Positions 1 through 7,500 of a DNA stretch of 8,710 bases are shown piece after piece. The notes below the pieces were generated by a model. That model made no database searches. It saw only the letters and a list, made by a program, of their open reading frames with translations, and had not been told where the DNA came from. Made by a program: the position numbers and the translations under genes. Within the stretch, counting starts at the first letter, position 1. Every line of letters starts with the position of its first letter. The stretch is from assembly GCA_964580315.1 (NCBI GenBank), contig CAZOKH010000112.1:1-8710 (forward strand), read 5' to 3'. Source of the stretch: CAZOKH01 sp964580315 (lineage in GTDB: Bacteria; Chloroflexota; Anaerolineae; Anaerolineales; Anaerolineaceae).

Positions 1-943
1 TCGGATTGGGCGTTAAAACCATGTCAATCAGCATGGGGCGACGTTCATTATATAAAGCCAGGGAGTGCTCATAATTCCCCTTGCCAATGATCTCGTTGGC
101 CGGCACACCGGTCAGTTCTTCCATTGCCCGATTCCAGAATTGAACTTTGCCCTCCGCATCAACCACAAACATGGGGTCGGGCAAAAAGCTGATGATATCT
201 GCCAGGTGCTTCTCATATTTTTCCAGGCGTTGCACCGCCGTGCGAAGCTCGTAAGACCACGATTCGCTGATTTGTTCCAGGTTCTGGTTGGCTTCTTCCA
301 GTTGCAGGCGGGTGCTTTCCAATTCCAGCGTGATTTTTTTCTGCCGCAACAGGCTGCGCGACAGGTAAGAATAGAAAAATCCAACCAGCATGGCTAAAGC
401 CACCAGCAGAAAAACCGTACCAACGTGATAATAAATAATTCGGATTACGGGGGTGAGATTCTCGACAGAAATCTCCCGGTTTGCAAACCAACCCCGCGAA
501 ACAGGCAGCGCATAGACGACGTAAACCACCAGGCTGATGATGCAGGCACCCAGACCGGCGGGAACCCCCAGCAATATGGTGGCGCAAACCGGCAGGATAA
601 TCAGCAGTTCTTCGCCAGCGCCTGCGGTTCTGCCCTGAATCAACACAATGGCCGCCAGGAGGATATTCACCAGGATCAGGGTATAAGCCCGGCCTGTCAA
701 CGAAATGTTTCTCAGCAGCAGCACAACCAGTTGCAACAGGGCAATTCCCAGCAGCAGGTAAAAGGGCAATCGTTGGGCTGGATTGAGAGGAATCTCAGAA
801 TAATTAATGATCAGCGATGGTAAACAAAACAGAATGGAAATTATCAACAGGACATCCAACACTTTTTCACGCCACTGATGAAAAAGGCTGTTTTCATCCC
901 ATGCAACCTGGTCAGCGTTGATTTGATTACACCCCTGATCCAC
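1..943 (-). CDS. Membrane-anchored PAS-domain signalling protein, probably a sensor histidine kinase (partial, C-terminus beyond the left edge)
   Basis: Translation from a GTG at 943 gives 314 codons that run off the left edge. I chose this start because GGAGAG lies 9 bases upstream and an in-frame TGA lies shortly before it. Residues 1-27 are polar. About six hydrophobic segments follow (roughly 28-46, 59-77, 84-103, 112-127, 128-147 and 174-195), so the N-terminus is an integral membrane sensor module of no family I can name. Residues 196-250 are charged, heptad-like and rich in L, E, Q and K, as expected of a coiled-coil signalling linker. From about 246 a PAS domain begins: ISFLPDPMFVVDAEGKVQFW, then NRAMEELTG. 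In known proteins this order (membrane module, coiled coil, PAS) usually precedes a histidine kinase, and less often a GGDEF, HD or phosphatase output. The output domain lies outside the window, so kinase identity is inferred. The gene is visibly less GC-rich than comEC and dnaE. It has its own upstream region, so it is probably not co-transcribed with comEC. Confidence 0.8.
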   Translation of the reverse strand, partial: MDQGCNQINADQVAWDENSLFHQWREKVLDVLLIISILFCLPSLIINYSEIPLNPAQRLPFYLLLGIALLQLVVLLLRNISLTGRAYTLILVNILLAAIVLIQGRTAGAGEELLIILPVCATILLGVPAGLGACIISLVVYVVYALPVSRGWFANREISVENLTPVIRIIYYHVGTVFLLVALAMLVGFFYSYLSRSLLRQKKITLELESTRLQLEEANQNLEQISESWSYELRTAVQRLEKYEKHLADIISFLPDPMFVVDAEGKVQFWNRAMEELTGVPANEIIGKGNYEHSLALYNERRPMLIDMVLTPNP

Positions 944-976
944 TCGTTTCTTCTCTCCAGTTTGACGCAAGTTTCA

Positions 977-998
977 ATCTACGTACAAATACGTAGAT
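977..998. promoter_or_regulatory. Perfect 9-bp inverted repeat, candidate operator of the PAS sensor gene
   Basis: The arms ATCTACGTA (977-985) and TACGTAGAT (990-998) are exact reverse complements around a CAAA spacer. The site lies 34 bases upstream of the sensor's GTG start and directly downstream of a TATACT hexamer on the same strand, so it would cover the transcription start. The symmetry fits a dimeric repressor site. A 5'-UTR hairpin is the alternative, although the arms are AT-rich. No T-tract follows on either strand, so a terminator is unlikely. The function is inferred from position only. Confidence 0.5.
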
Positions 999-999
999 A

Positions 1000-1005
1000 A
1001 GTATA
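1000..1005 (-). promoter_or_regulatory. Candidate -10 element of the PAS sensor gene
   Basis: On the minus strand this reads TATACT, one base from TATAAT. It would place the transcript start near 993 and give a leader of about 50 bases before the GTG at 943. The hexamer 17 bases further upstream (TTTCTT, 1023-1028) is a poor -35, so the promoter may be weak or need an activator. The flanking 1011-1085 stretch is very AT-rich. The rest of the 944-1147 gap shows no gene and no clear comEC terminator. Confidence 0.35.
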
Positions 1006-1147
1006 ATCAGTTTAGCACAGAAAAGAAAAAATTAGTGTGGGTTGTTGTTTGTTTAGAATACTATTTGTGTTCTTTTATTTTAAACGGACAAACCCGGATA
1101 CAAACCAGACAATTCACTACCGCCGTCGAAAGACCGCATGGTTGTGG

Positions 1148-3433
1148 CTAGCGGCTGCGCGCCGCCCACAACTGCCCGCCGTCGCTGCTTAGATGCAGCC
1201 ATTCGCCGGGTTGCAAATAAAGCAATCCCGGCGCGTCCTGTCCCCTCAGTTCAGCCATCACCAGCGTGGTTTGCGGCTGCAACGCCAGCCATTCATCCAG
1301 CGGCGCCTGCTGCAAATCTTGCGGGCTGAGCAGCAGCAATGAAAGTTGGCTGGTGCGCAAGTCGGTGCGCAAGGCTGCCGGCGGCTGACCGTTGGGAAGC
1401 AGGGCGCGCAGGTGCTTCCATTCAACCCACACCGCCGCGCTCTTCTCATCCATTTGCAGCGCCTCCACCCGCACCCCGTTCAAATCCAGCGCCTGCCCGG
1501 CGGTCAGCGGCTGCGCCTCCACATTTTGCTGCCGCCAAACATCCACCAGGCGGCTGCCGCCTTTCTTTTCCAATGCTGCCGGGTGAACCAGCGCCAGCCC
1601 GGCCGGGTAACGCTCCAGCGCGGCGGCCAATCCCTCCAGCGAGTCGGCTGCTCCGCTCACCAGCACGGCGTCCAGCCGGCGCGCGCCCAGCGGCAGCCGC
1701 CGCCCCAGGGCGTCTTCCAACTGGCTGGAACGCTCGCCGCCGTCGATCAGCAGGGTCCGCCCGGCGGGTGACTGGATGAACAGCGCCGGTCCGCCGTCCA
1801 CCGCCAGCCAGGTGAGGTGCAGCCTGCCGTCGGGCAGGGTCAGCACATGCTGCCAGATGAGCGCCGCCAGCAGCCCGCCGCCCACCAACAGGGCAGCCGG
1901 CTTCACCCAGCCTTTCACCTGCTCGCGCTTGCGCCAGGCCAATGCCAGCAGCATCAGCAGCAGGGCATAGATTAACGCCGCAGCGGGGTGCACCTGCCCC
2001 AATCTGATCACGCCGCCGGGCAGTTGCGCCAACCCTTCAACCACGCGAATAGTGTAGGCCAGCAGCGGATAGGTGAGCATGGCCAGCAGGCGTCCCAGCG
2101 CCGGGAAGAATAACCCGGTCAGCACGGCCATGCCGCCCAGAATCATCACCAGCGGCTGCGGCGGCAGCACCAGCGGGTTAGCCAGCAGCGCCGTCCACGA
2201 CAACTGGCGGAAGTGCATGGCCGTCACCGGCAGCACCGCCGCCTGCGCCGCCAGGGTGAACAGGAAATATTCGCCCACCGGCGCGGCCAGGCTGCGCGCG
2301 GTGGTGGGTGAAAAGCGTTTCTCCAGCAGGGTGGTGAAGGATTGCATCAGAGGGTCGGCAAACAACACCAGCCCCAGCGTGGCGCAAAAAGAGAGCTGAA
2401 ATCCGGCGTCCCACGGCAGCAGCGGGTTGAACAGGCACATGGCCGCCGCGGTGAAGGTGAGTGAATTGACGCCCACCTGGCGCCGGCCCAACTGCGCCCC
2501 CAGCAGCCCCATGCCGCCCATCACGGCGGCGCGCACCACCGGCGGCTCAGCCCCCACCAGCAGGGTGTAGAGCGTGATGCCCAACAGTGCAACCGGGAAC
2601 GCCCAGCGCCGCGGCAGCAAGCGGTTGGCAAAGGCTGCAAACAAAGCTGCCAACACCGCCATGTTAAAACCTGAAATGGCGATGATGTGCGCCGTTCCGG
2701 TGTCGCGGAAGGCGTCTTCCACCGCCTGGGGAATGTCGCTTTCAATGCCCAGCAGAATGCCCCCCAGCAGGCTGGCTTCGGGCTGCGGCAAAAATTCATG
2801 AATGCGCGCATACGCCAGGCGGCGCAGGCTGTAAAGCCCCTCCATCAGCGGATTGCCCGCGCCGCTGCCCAAAAGCTGCGCCCGCGGTTGCATCATCATG
2901 CTGTGAATGCCGCGCCCGGCCAGGTATTGGCGGTAGGAGAAATCTTCGGTCTGGGGCGGGGTGAAGGGCTTGCCGGTGAGGATCAGCACGTCGCCGTACT
3001 GGTAACGAAACCCGGCCGGCAGGCGCGCCAGCAAAACGCCGTCCACCGCAGTTTGCGCGTCGGGCAAAAAGGTGGCGCACACGCGCAATTGCACCGCCAG
3101 GTCGCTGGTGTGGGGGTCGCCGCACACCCAGCCCTGCACACGCAGCTCGCCGCGCCCGTTGTACCAGGCCAGGTCAGCCGGGGTGGGCGCGGTTTGCCCC
3201 ACCTGGTAACGCGCCGCCCCCAGCAGCAAAAAGCCCAAAATCACCCCGGCGGGCAGCGGCGCAAATTTTTGCCGCCGCGCGCGCCAGGCAGCCAGCGCCT
3301 GCCAGCGCACCTCCAGCCAGCCCAGCACAAAGGCTTCACCTGCCAGCAGCAGCCACAACGCGCCGCGCAGCGGAACCGCGGCGCCCAGCAGCAAACCGAG
3401 CAAAAAGGCAGTGGATAGCCAGAGCAGGGGCAT
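1148..3433 (-). CDS. comEC: ComEC/Rec2-family DNA internalization protein with degenerate C-terminal domain
   Basis: ComEC forms the inner-membrane channel that takes single-stranded DNA into the cell during natural transformation. From the ATG at 3433 the protein has 761 residues, about the usual family length. Two or three N-terminal hydrophobic segments lead into a DUF4131-like region (about 96-176) ending in DFSYRQYLAGRGI. The Competence transmembrane domain follows (about 215-520), with the signatures GTAHIIAISGFNMAV (246-260), VVRAAVMGG (299-307) and DAGFQLSFCATLGL (342-355). Residues 539-761 correspond to the metallo-beta-lactamase-like domain, but the usual DVGQGDA reads AVDGGPA (544-550) and the usual THxDxDHIGG reads VSGAADSLEG, so key metal ligands are missing. 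A GTG at 3484 would add 17 residues. I prefer the ATG because the extra codons (AGA, ACA, ATA, TGT) are unlike the rest of the gene and the candidate promoter lies only about 9 bases before that GTG. Neither start has a clear Shine-Dalgarno site. Confidence 0.9.
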   Translation of the reverse strand: MPLLWLSTAFLLGLLLGAAVPLRGALWLLLAGEAFVLGWLEVRWQALAAWRARRQKFAPLPAGVILGFLLLGAARYQVGQTAPTPADLAWYNGRGELRVQGWVCGDPHTSDLAVQLRVCATFLPDAQTAVDGVLLARLPAGFRYQYGDVLILTGKPFTPPQTEDFSYRQYLAGRGIHSMMMQPRAQLLGSGAGNPLMEGLYSLRRLAYARIHEFLPQPEASLLGGILLGIESDIPQAVEDAFRDTGTAHIIAISGFNMAVLAALFAAFANRLLPRRWAFPVALLGITLYTLLVGAEPPVVRAAVMGGMGLLGAQLGRRQVGVNSLTFTAAAMCLFNPLLPWDAGFQLSFCATLGLVLFADPLMQSFTTLLEKRFSPTTARSLAAPVGEYFLFTLAAQAAVLPVTAMHFRQLSWTALLANPLVLPPQPLVMILGGMAVLTGLFFPALGRLLAMLTYPLLAYTIRVVEGLAQLPGGVIRLGQVHPAAALIYALLLMLLALAWRKREQVKGWVKPAALLVGGGLLAALIWQHVLTLPDGRLHLTWLAVDGGPALFIQSPAGRTLLIDGGERSSQLEDALGRRLPLGARRLDAVLVSGAADSLEGLAAALERYPAGLALVHPAALEKKGGSRLVDVWRQQNVEAQPLTAGQALDLNGVRVEALQMDEKSAAVWVEWKHLRALLPNGQPPAALRTDLRTSQLSLLLLSPQDLQQAPLDEWLALQPQTTLVMAELRGQDAPGLLYLQPGEWLHLSSDGGQLWAARSR

Positions 3434-3499
3434 GGGTATGTTCGTGGTGAAGTGGATTTTACATATTGTAGCGTTTTTTCTCACGCAATGTCGCGGAGA

Positions 3500-3528
3500 A
3501 TTACACCCCTATTTCTTAATAACGTCAA
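3500..3528 (-). promoter_or_regulatory. Candidate comEC promoter
   Basis: The minus strand carries TTGACG (3523-3528), exactly 17 bases, then TGTAAT (3500-3505). Each hexamer is one base from the sigma-70 consensus. Transcription would start near 3493, about 60 bases before the preferred ATG of comEC at 3433 and about 9 bases before the alternative GTG at 3484. The weak point is the G at the second position of the -10 element. Confidence 0.45.
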
Positions 3529-3556
3529 TTTGGGATAAGAATGTTATCGAAGAAAA

Positions 3557-3599
3557 CGTCTTTGCGAACCCCACAAAGTAGGGGAAAGCAATCTCAGCC
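3557..3599. repeat. Short imperfect palindromic intergenic element
   Basis: This sits between the small membrane-protein gene and comEC. On the minus strand the core CCCCTACTTTGTGGGG can form a six-pair stem with one bulged T. It is flanked by GAGATTGCTT on one side and TTCGCAAAGACG on the other. The pattern resembles the GAGATTGCTTC...GCAATGACG intergenic repeats that I recall from many bacterial genomes. There is no T-run after the stem, so it is a poor intrinsic terminator. Identity as a dispersed repeat is inference, since only one copy is visible here. Confidence 0.35.
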
Positions 3600-3609
3600 T
3601 GGTCGCACC

Positions 3610-3981
3610 TTATAAATGCTTCTGGTGATGGTGAAAATCCCAGTGGATGCTGGCGAGAAGGATCAGCAGTGCCGCGACCAGGAAAGGAATGCTGATAGGG
3701 ACCGCTTCCAGGTGGGCGACCAGGACATACAGCAGCAAGCCCGCAGCCAACACCGCGCCGGTAAGTATCCAGCCGTGTTTGGTACACAACAATAGTTCTT
3801 TGCCGGTCTTGCAGCGGTAGGCTGTGAAAAAGGTAAAACTCAGCAACCCGGCCATGTTTGCCAGCGCCAGCACCACAGCCAAATTCCAACCCCATTTTTG
3901 ATAGAAACCCGCCAGGATGATCATCACCAGGTAGCCAATCGCCATGGCTCGCAGCATTTCCTGTATCAGTAAGGTTCTCAC
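3610..3981 (-). CDS. Small four-helix membrane protein of unknown function
   Basis: From the GTG at 3981 this encodes 123 residues. I do not recognise the family. Four hydrophobic segments are clear (about 11-27, 33-54, 70-89 and 94-112), with short polar turns and a charged loop near 55-69 (AYRCKTGKELLLCTKHG) holding two cysteines. The C-terminus is histidine-rich (HWDFHHHQKHL). The start is supported by a perfect AGGAGG five bases upstream and by a promoter-like pair giving a leader of about 34 bases. The frame stays open upstream, and an ATG at 4101 preceded by AAAGGA would give 163 residues. However, those 40 extra codons include ATA three times plus AGA, AGG and TCA, unlike the codons after 3981. 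It lies 125 bases upstream of comEC's furthest possible start, on the same strand and divergent from dnaE. Nothing in the context points to a function. Confidence 0.7.
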   Translation of the reverse strand: MRTLLIQEMLRAMAIGYLVMIILAGFYQKWGWNLAVVLALANMAGLLSFTFFTAYRCKTGKELLLCTKHGWILTGAVLAAGLLLYVLVAHLEAVPISIPFLVAALLILLASIHWDFHHHQKHL

Positions 3982-3986
3982 GAAAG

Positions 3987-3992
3987 CCTCCT
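3987..3992 (-). promoter_or_regulatory. Consensus Shine-Dalgarno site deciding the GTG start
   Basis: The minus strand reads AGGAGG, five bases before the GTG at 3981. It is the strongest ribosome-binding site in the window; dnaE and comEC have no comparable one. It is the main reason for choosing this internal GTG over the in-frame ATG at 4101. Confidence 0.65.
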
Positions 3993-4021
3993 GTATAAGG
4001 GAAATTGATTGATCTGCTCTT

Positions 4022-4050
4022 ATCATAGCGCATTCAACCGGTTTCTCCAA
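4022..4050 (-). promoter_or_regulatory. Candidate promoter of the small membrane-protein gene
   Basis: On the minus strand TTGGAG (4045-4050) is followed after 17 bases by TATGAT (4022-4027). The -10 matches consensus at five of six bases; the -35 matches only in its TTG. The transcript would start near 4015, just upstream of the AGGAGG and GTG, and after the alternative ATG at 4101. If real, it rules out the longer protein from this transcript. Confidence 0.4.
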
Positions 4051-4174
4051 ATTTTGGACAGCTGAAGAAACGGATATCATCCTCTGTTTCTGGGTTTCCA
4101 TGCGGAATTCCTTTTGGGGTGTGTCGGGGTCTCCACCACCACGCACTGATAGTGGCTGATATCAATACCGCTTA

Positions 4175-4208
4175 AGACCCTAAAGGTCTCCAAAGACCTT
4201 TAGGGTCT
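4175..4208. repeat. Perfect 15-bp inverted repeat with 4-base loop
   Basis: The arm AGACCCTAAAGGTCT (4175-4189) and its exact reverse complement (4194-4208) flank the loop CCAA. The stem would be very stable in RNA or as a DNA cruciform. Neither strand has a T-tract after it, and it sits over 280 bases from the dnaE promoter, so it is not a typical terminator or attenuator. It looks like a dispersed palindromic repeat of the kind found between genes in Chloroflexota, which is inference from memory. Confidence 0.7.
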
Positions 4209-4299
4209 CGGCTCGCTTCTGGCGCAAAAGCCAATTTCTCAACACGGCTGGCAAACACCACCACCCAGGGGTGTGAGATCGCCGCGCCCTGCTCATGCT

Positions 4300-4335
4300 C
4301 CTCCCCTGAAATCCCATTTAGGATTTCGGGGGAGG
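4300..4335. repeat. 15-bp near-perfect hairpin followed by a G-rich tract
   Basis: The arm CCTCCCCTGAAATCC (4300-4314) pairs with GGATTTCGGGGGAGG (4321-4335) across the six-base loop CATTTA. The only imperfection is a T-G pair (4307 with 4328). A G-rich tract, GGGAGGGGG, continues to 4345. No T-run follows on either strand. Together with the hairpin at 4175-4208 it suggests this intergenic region is built from repeat units. Confidence 0.65.
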
Positions 4336-4463
4336 TTGGGAGGGGGTCTTCGACGAACGGCGGCAACCACCCGCCACAGGTGCGGGTAACCATTCCTCTC
4401 TTCCCCCATATATACGGCGTTTTTCTTCTTTTAACACTCCCAAAAGAAAATTTAAGTTAAAAA

Positions 4464-4495
4464 TTGAAACTTCGGCAAGCGGCGCATGCTATAAT
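4464..4495 (+). promoter_or_regulatory. Candidate dnaE promoter with extended -10
   Basis: TGCTATAAT (4487-4495) is a perfect -10 hexamer with the TGn extension. The best -35 is TTGAAA (4464-4469), but the spacer of 20 bases is longer than usual; the extended -10 can make up for that in sigma-70-type promoters. The transcript would start near 4502, leaving a leader of about 32 bases. That leader has no G-rich ribosome site before the ATG; only CAAAAGAAACC is visible. Confidence 0.6.
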
Positions 4496-4533
4496 GATTT
4501 TTAGAAGCCCACCCCGACAACTCAAAAGAAACC

Positions 4534-7500
4534 ATGTCATTCGCTCACTTGCACGTCCATTCGCAATATTCCCTTTTGGATGGCTTCAGCAGCATCGATA
4601 AGCTGGTGAAGCGCACCCAGGAAATGGGCATGCCTGCTGTTGCCCTCACCGATCACGGTTCGATGTTCGGGGTGATCGACTTTTTCAAAGCCGCCCAAAA
4701 AGCCGGGGTCAAGCCCATCATCGGGCTGGAGACCTACCTGGCGGCGCGCGGCATGAGCGACCGCGACCCGCAGTACGACAAAAAATCATTCCACCTGCTG
4801 CTGCTGGCTGAAAACCAGACCGGCTACCAGAACCTGCTCAAAATCGCTTCAGCCTCGCAGATTGAAGGGTTCTACTACTTCCCGCGCATCGACCGCGAAT
4901 TCCTTGCAGCGCATTCCGAAGGGCTGATCGCCACCTCGGGCTGTTTTGCCGCCGAAATTCCGCGCGCCATTCACAACGGCGACATGCAAAAAGCGCAGCA
5001 AAAGCTCGACTGGTACTACGAGACCTTCGGCGCTGACCGTTTCTTCCTGGAATTGCAGCGCCACGACATGCCCGACCTCGAAAGGGTTAACCAGGGGCTG
5101 CTGGAGCTGGGCAAACGCTACAACGCGCGCTACATCGCCACCAACGATGTGCACTATGTTGACCCCGAAGACTGGCGTTTTCAAGACATTCAACTGGCCA
5201 TTCAAACCGGCGCGCTGCTCACCGACCCCAACCGCTTCCGCATGAGCAACCAGACCTACTACCTGCGTTCGCCGCAGGAGATGGCAGCCCTGTTCAGCGA
5301 GGTACCCGAAGCCATCAGCAACACCCTGCTGATCGCCGAGCGCTGCGAGGTGGACCTCAGTTCAAAAGGCTATCACCTGCCGCTGTTCGAGGTGCCGCCG
5401 GGTGAAACCCCCGAGACGCAACTGCGCTCCCTGTGCGAAACCGGGCTGCGCCGCCGCTACGGCGAACGCGCCGCTGACGAGGTCATCCGCCAGCGCATGG
5501 ACTACGAGCTGGGCGTTATCCACAAAATGGGTTTTGATGCCTATTTCTTGATCGTGTGGGATCTGTGCCGCTATGCGCGCGAGCAGGGCGTGTGGTACAA
5601 CGCGCGCGGTTCGGCAGCCGGTTCGCTGGTGGCTTATGTGCTCGACATCACCCTGGTGGAGCCCATTGACCACGGCCTGATCTTTGAGCGTTTCCTCAAC
5701 CCGGGACGTATCTCCATGCCTGATATTGACCTGGATTTCCAGGACGATATGCGCGCGCGCATCATGGAATATTGCGCCCACAAGTACGGCGACGACCACG
5801 TGGCACAGATTATCACCTTTGGAACCATGGCGGCGCGCGGCGCCATCCGCGACGTGGGCCGCGTGATGGATATTCCCCTGAGCGAAGTGGACCGCGTGGC
5901 CAAGCTGATCCCCAGCATGCCGGGCAAGTCGGCCAGCATTGCCGAGGCGCTGGAGCAGGTGCCCGAACTGAAAGCCATGCATGATGAAAGCGACTATCTG
6001 CGCGACCTGATTGACACCGCCGGGCAGATGGAAGGCGTGGTGCGCAATGCCGGCACGCACGCCGCTGGCGTGGTCATCACCGACGCGCCCATCACCGACT
6101 ATGTGCCGCTCTACCGCCCCACCGGCAACGCCAGCGCCGAAGAATCTCCCATTAAGGCCGTCACCCAGTTTCCCATGTCGGTCATCGACGCGCTGGGGCT
6201 GTTGAAAGTGGACTTTTTGGGTCTTTCGACCCTGACCGTGATGCAGCGCGCCTGCAAACTGATTGAAGAACGCCACGGCATTGCCTACAACCTGAGCAAT
6301 ATTCCACTGGACGATGCCGACACCTTCCGCTTTTTGGGCGAAGGGCACACGGCAGGCGTGTTCCAACTGGAAGGCACCGGCATGACGCGCTACCTGGTGC
6401 AGATGAAGCCCAGCACCCTGTCGCATATCATCGCCATGGTGGCGCTCTACCGCCCCGGCCCGCTCGACTTCATCCCGTCCTACATCAAACGCATGCACAA
6501 TGAAGAGCCGGTCACCTACCGCCACCCGGCGCTGGAAACCATCTTCAAAGAAACCTACGGCATCCCCATCTACCAGGAACAGATCATGTTCGCCGCCATT
6601 CAACTGGCGGGTTACGAACCCTCAGAAGCCGACGGCTTGCGCAAAGCCATTGCCAAGAAGAAAGCCGACGACCTGAAGAAACACCGCGAAAAATTCATCA
6701 AGGGCGCGGTGACGCACAACATTGACAACGAAACCGCCTCGCAAATCTTTGACGACTGGGAAAACTTTGCGCGCTACGGTTTCAACAAGAGCCATGCCGC
6801 CGATTACGGCATCATCGCGGTTGAAACCGCCTACCTCAAGCATCACTACACCGTTGAATATATGACCGCGCTGCTGTCAGCCTCGAAAAACGAGACTGAC
6901 AAAGTGGCGCTGTATGTGGCCGACTGCCGCAGCATGGGCATTGAGGTGCTGCCGCCCGACGTGAACAGCAGCGGCTGGGACTTCACCATCGAAGACTGCG
7001 AGAAGGGCTGCGCCGCCATCCGCTTTGGCATGGGCGCGGTCAAAAATGTGGGGCAGGGCCCGGTGGAGGTCATCCTGGCCTCCCGGCAGGAAGGCGGCCC
7101 CTTCAGCGACCTGAACGACTTTGCCCGCCGGGTGGACCTGCGCCATGTGGGCAAACGCGCCCTCGAAAGCCTGACGCGCGTGGGCGCGCTGGACCGCTTT
7201 GGTTCGCGCAAATCCATCCTCGACGCGCTCGACCGCATCCTGGCGGTCAGCACCAGCCACTTCCGCGCCGCTGAAATGGGACAGCTCAGCTTCTTTGGCA
7301 TGGTGGCAGGCGTGGAAGAAGAAATTGTGCTGCCCATGAGCTTTGGGCTGGACGCCCGCGAGCAGTTGGAATGGGAGCGCGAGCTGCTGGGACTGTACGT
7401 CTCTGATCATCCCCTTTCTGCCTACATGCCCGCCATCAGCCGCAAGATCAGTCACTATTCAGCCCAGTTGGGTGAAGTGGACGGCAAACAAAAGGTCACC

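Larger units (their letters stand above)
3982..4533. other. Divergent intergenic region between the small membrane-protein gene and dnaE
   Basis: About 550 bases hold no gene I can support. From left to right there are: the ribosome site and promoter of the leftward gene (3987-4050); an unremarkable stretch to 4170 that is in frame with the leftward gene as far as 4146 but has poor codon use; a perfect hairpin (4175-4208); a GC-rich stretch; a second strong hairpin (4300-4335) followed by a G-rich tract; a small 6-bp stem ACCCGC/GCGGGT (4369-4387); and an AT-rich zone with the dnaE promoter (4464-4495). A 73-codon minus-strand reading frame at 4172-4393 is made almost entirely of the two hairpins and the spacer between them, so I do not call it a gene. 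Confidence 0.6.

Noticed and set aside
425..823. A 132-codon plus-strand frame opposite the PAS sensor gene
   Set aside because: It is Q- and N-rich antisense of the membrane segments. The minus-strand frame gives a coherent membrane-coiled-coil-PAS protein.
1040..1100. Weak inverted repeat of the GGGTTGTTG...GACAAACCC type after comEC, as a possible terminator
   Set aside because: The arms match only partly, the loop is long and the stem would be AT-rich; it could not be supported as an intrinsic terminator.
2687..3418. A 243-codon plus-strand frame opposite comEC
   Set aside because: It is rich in Q, R, A and G with no recognisable motif and mirrors comEC codons. The comEC signatures on the other strand are clear.
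3509..4033. A 174-codon minus-strand frame overlapping the small membrane protein
   Set aside because: It is shifted by one frame against the four-helix protein, lacks membrane or domain pattern, and runs through the intergenic repeat and into the comEC promoter region.
4175..4208. Reading the strong hairpin as an intrinsic terminator or a riboswitch
   Set aside because: There is no T-tract on either side, no gene ends nearby, and it lies upstream of the dnaE promoter rather than in its leader.
4172..4393. A 73-codon minus-strand frame in the divergent region
   Set aside because: It is composed of the two hairpins and the spacer between them. No ribosome site or domain is visible, so it is most likely a by-product of repeat sequence.
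5362..6603. A 413-codon open frame on the minus strand opposite dnaE
   Set aside because: It lies wholly inside dnaE, whose catalytic motifs run on the plus strand here. The translation is rich in H, G, V and A with no domain pattern, as expected of the antisense of a GC-rich gene.
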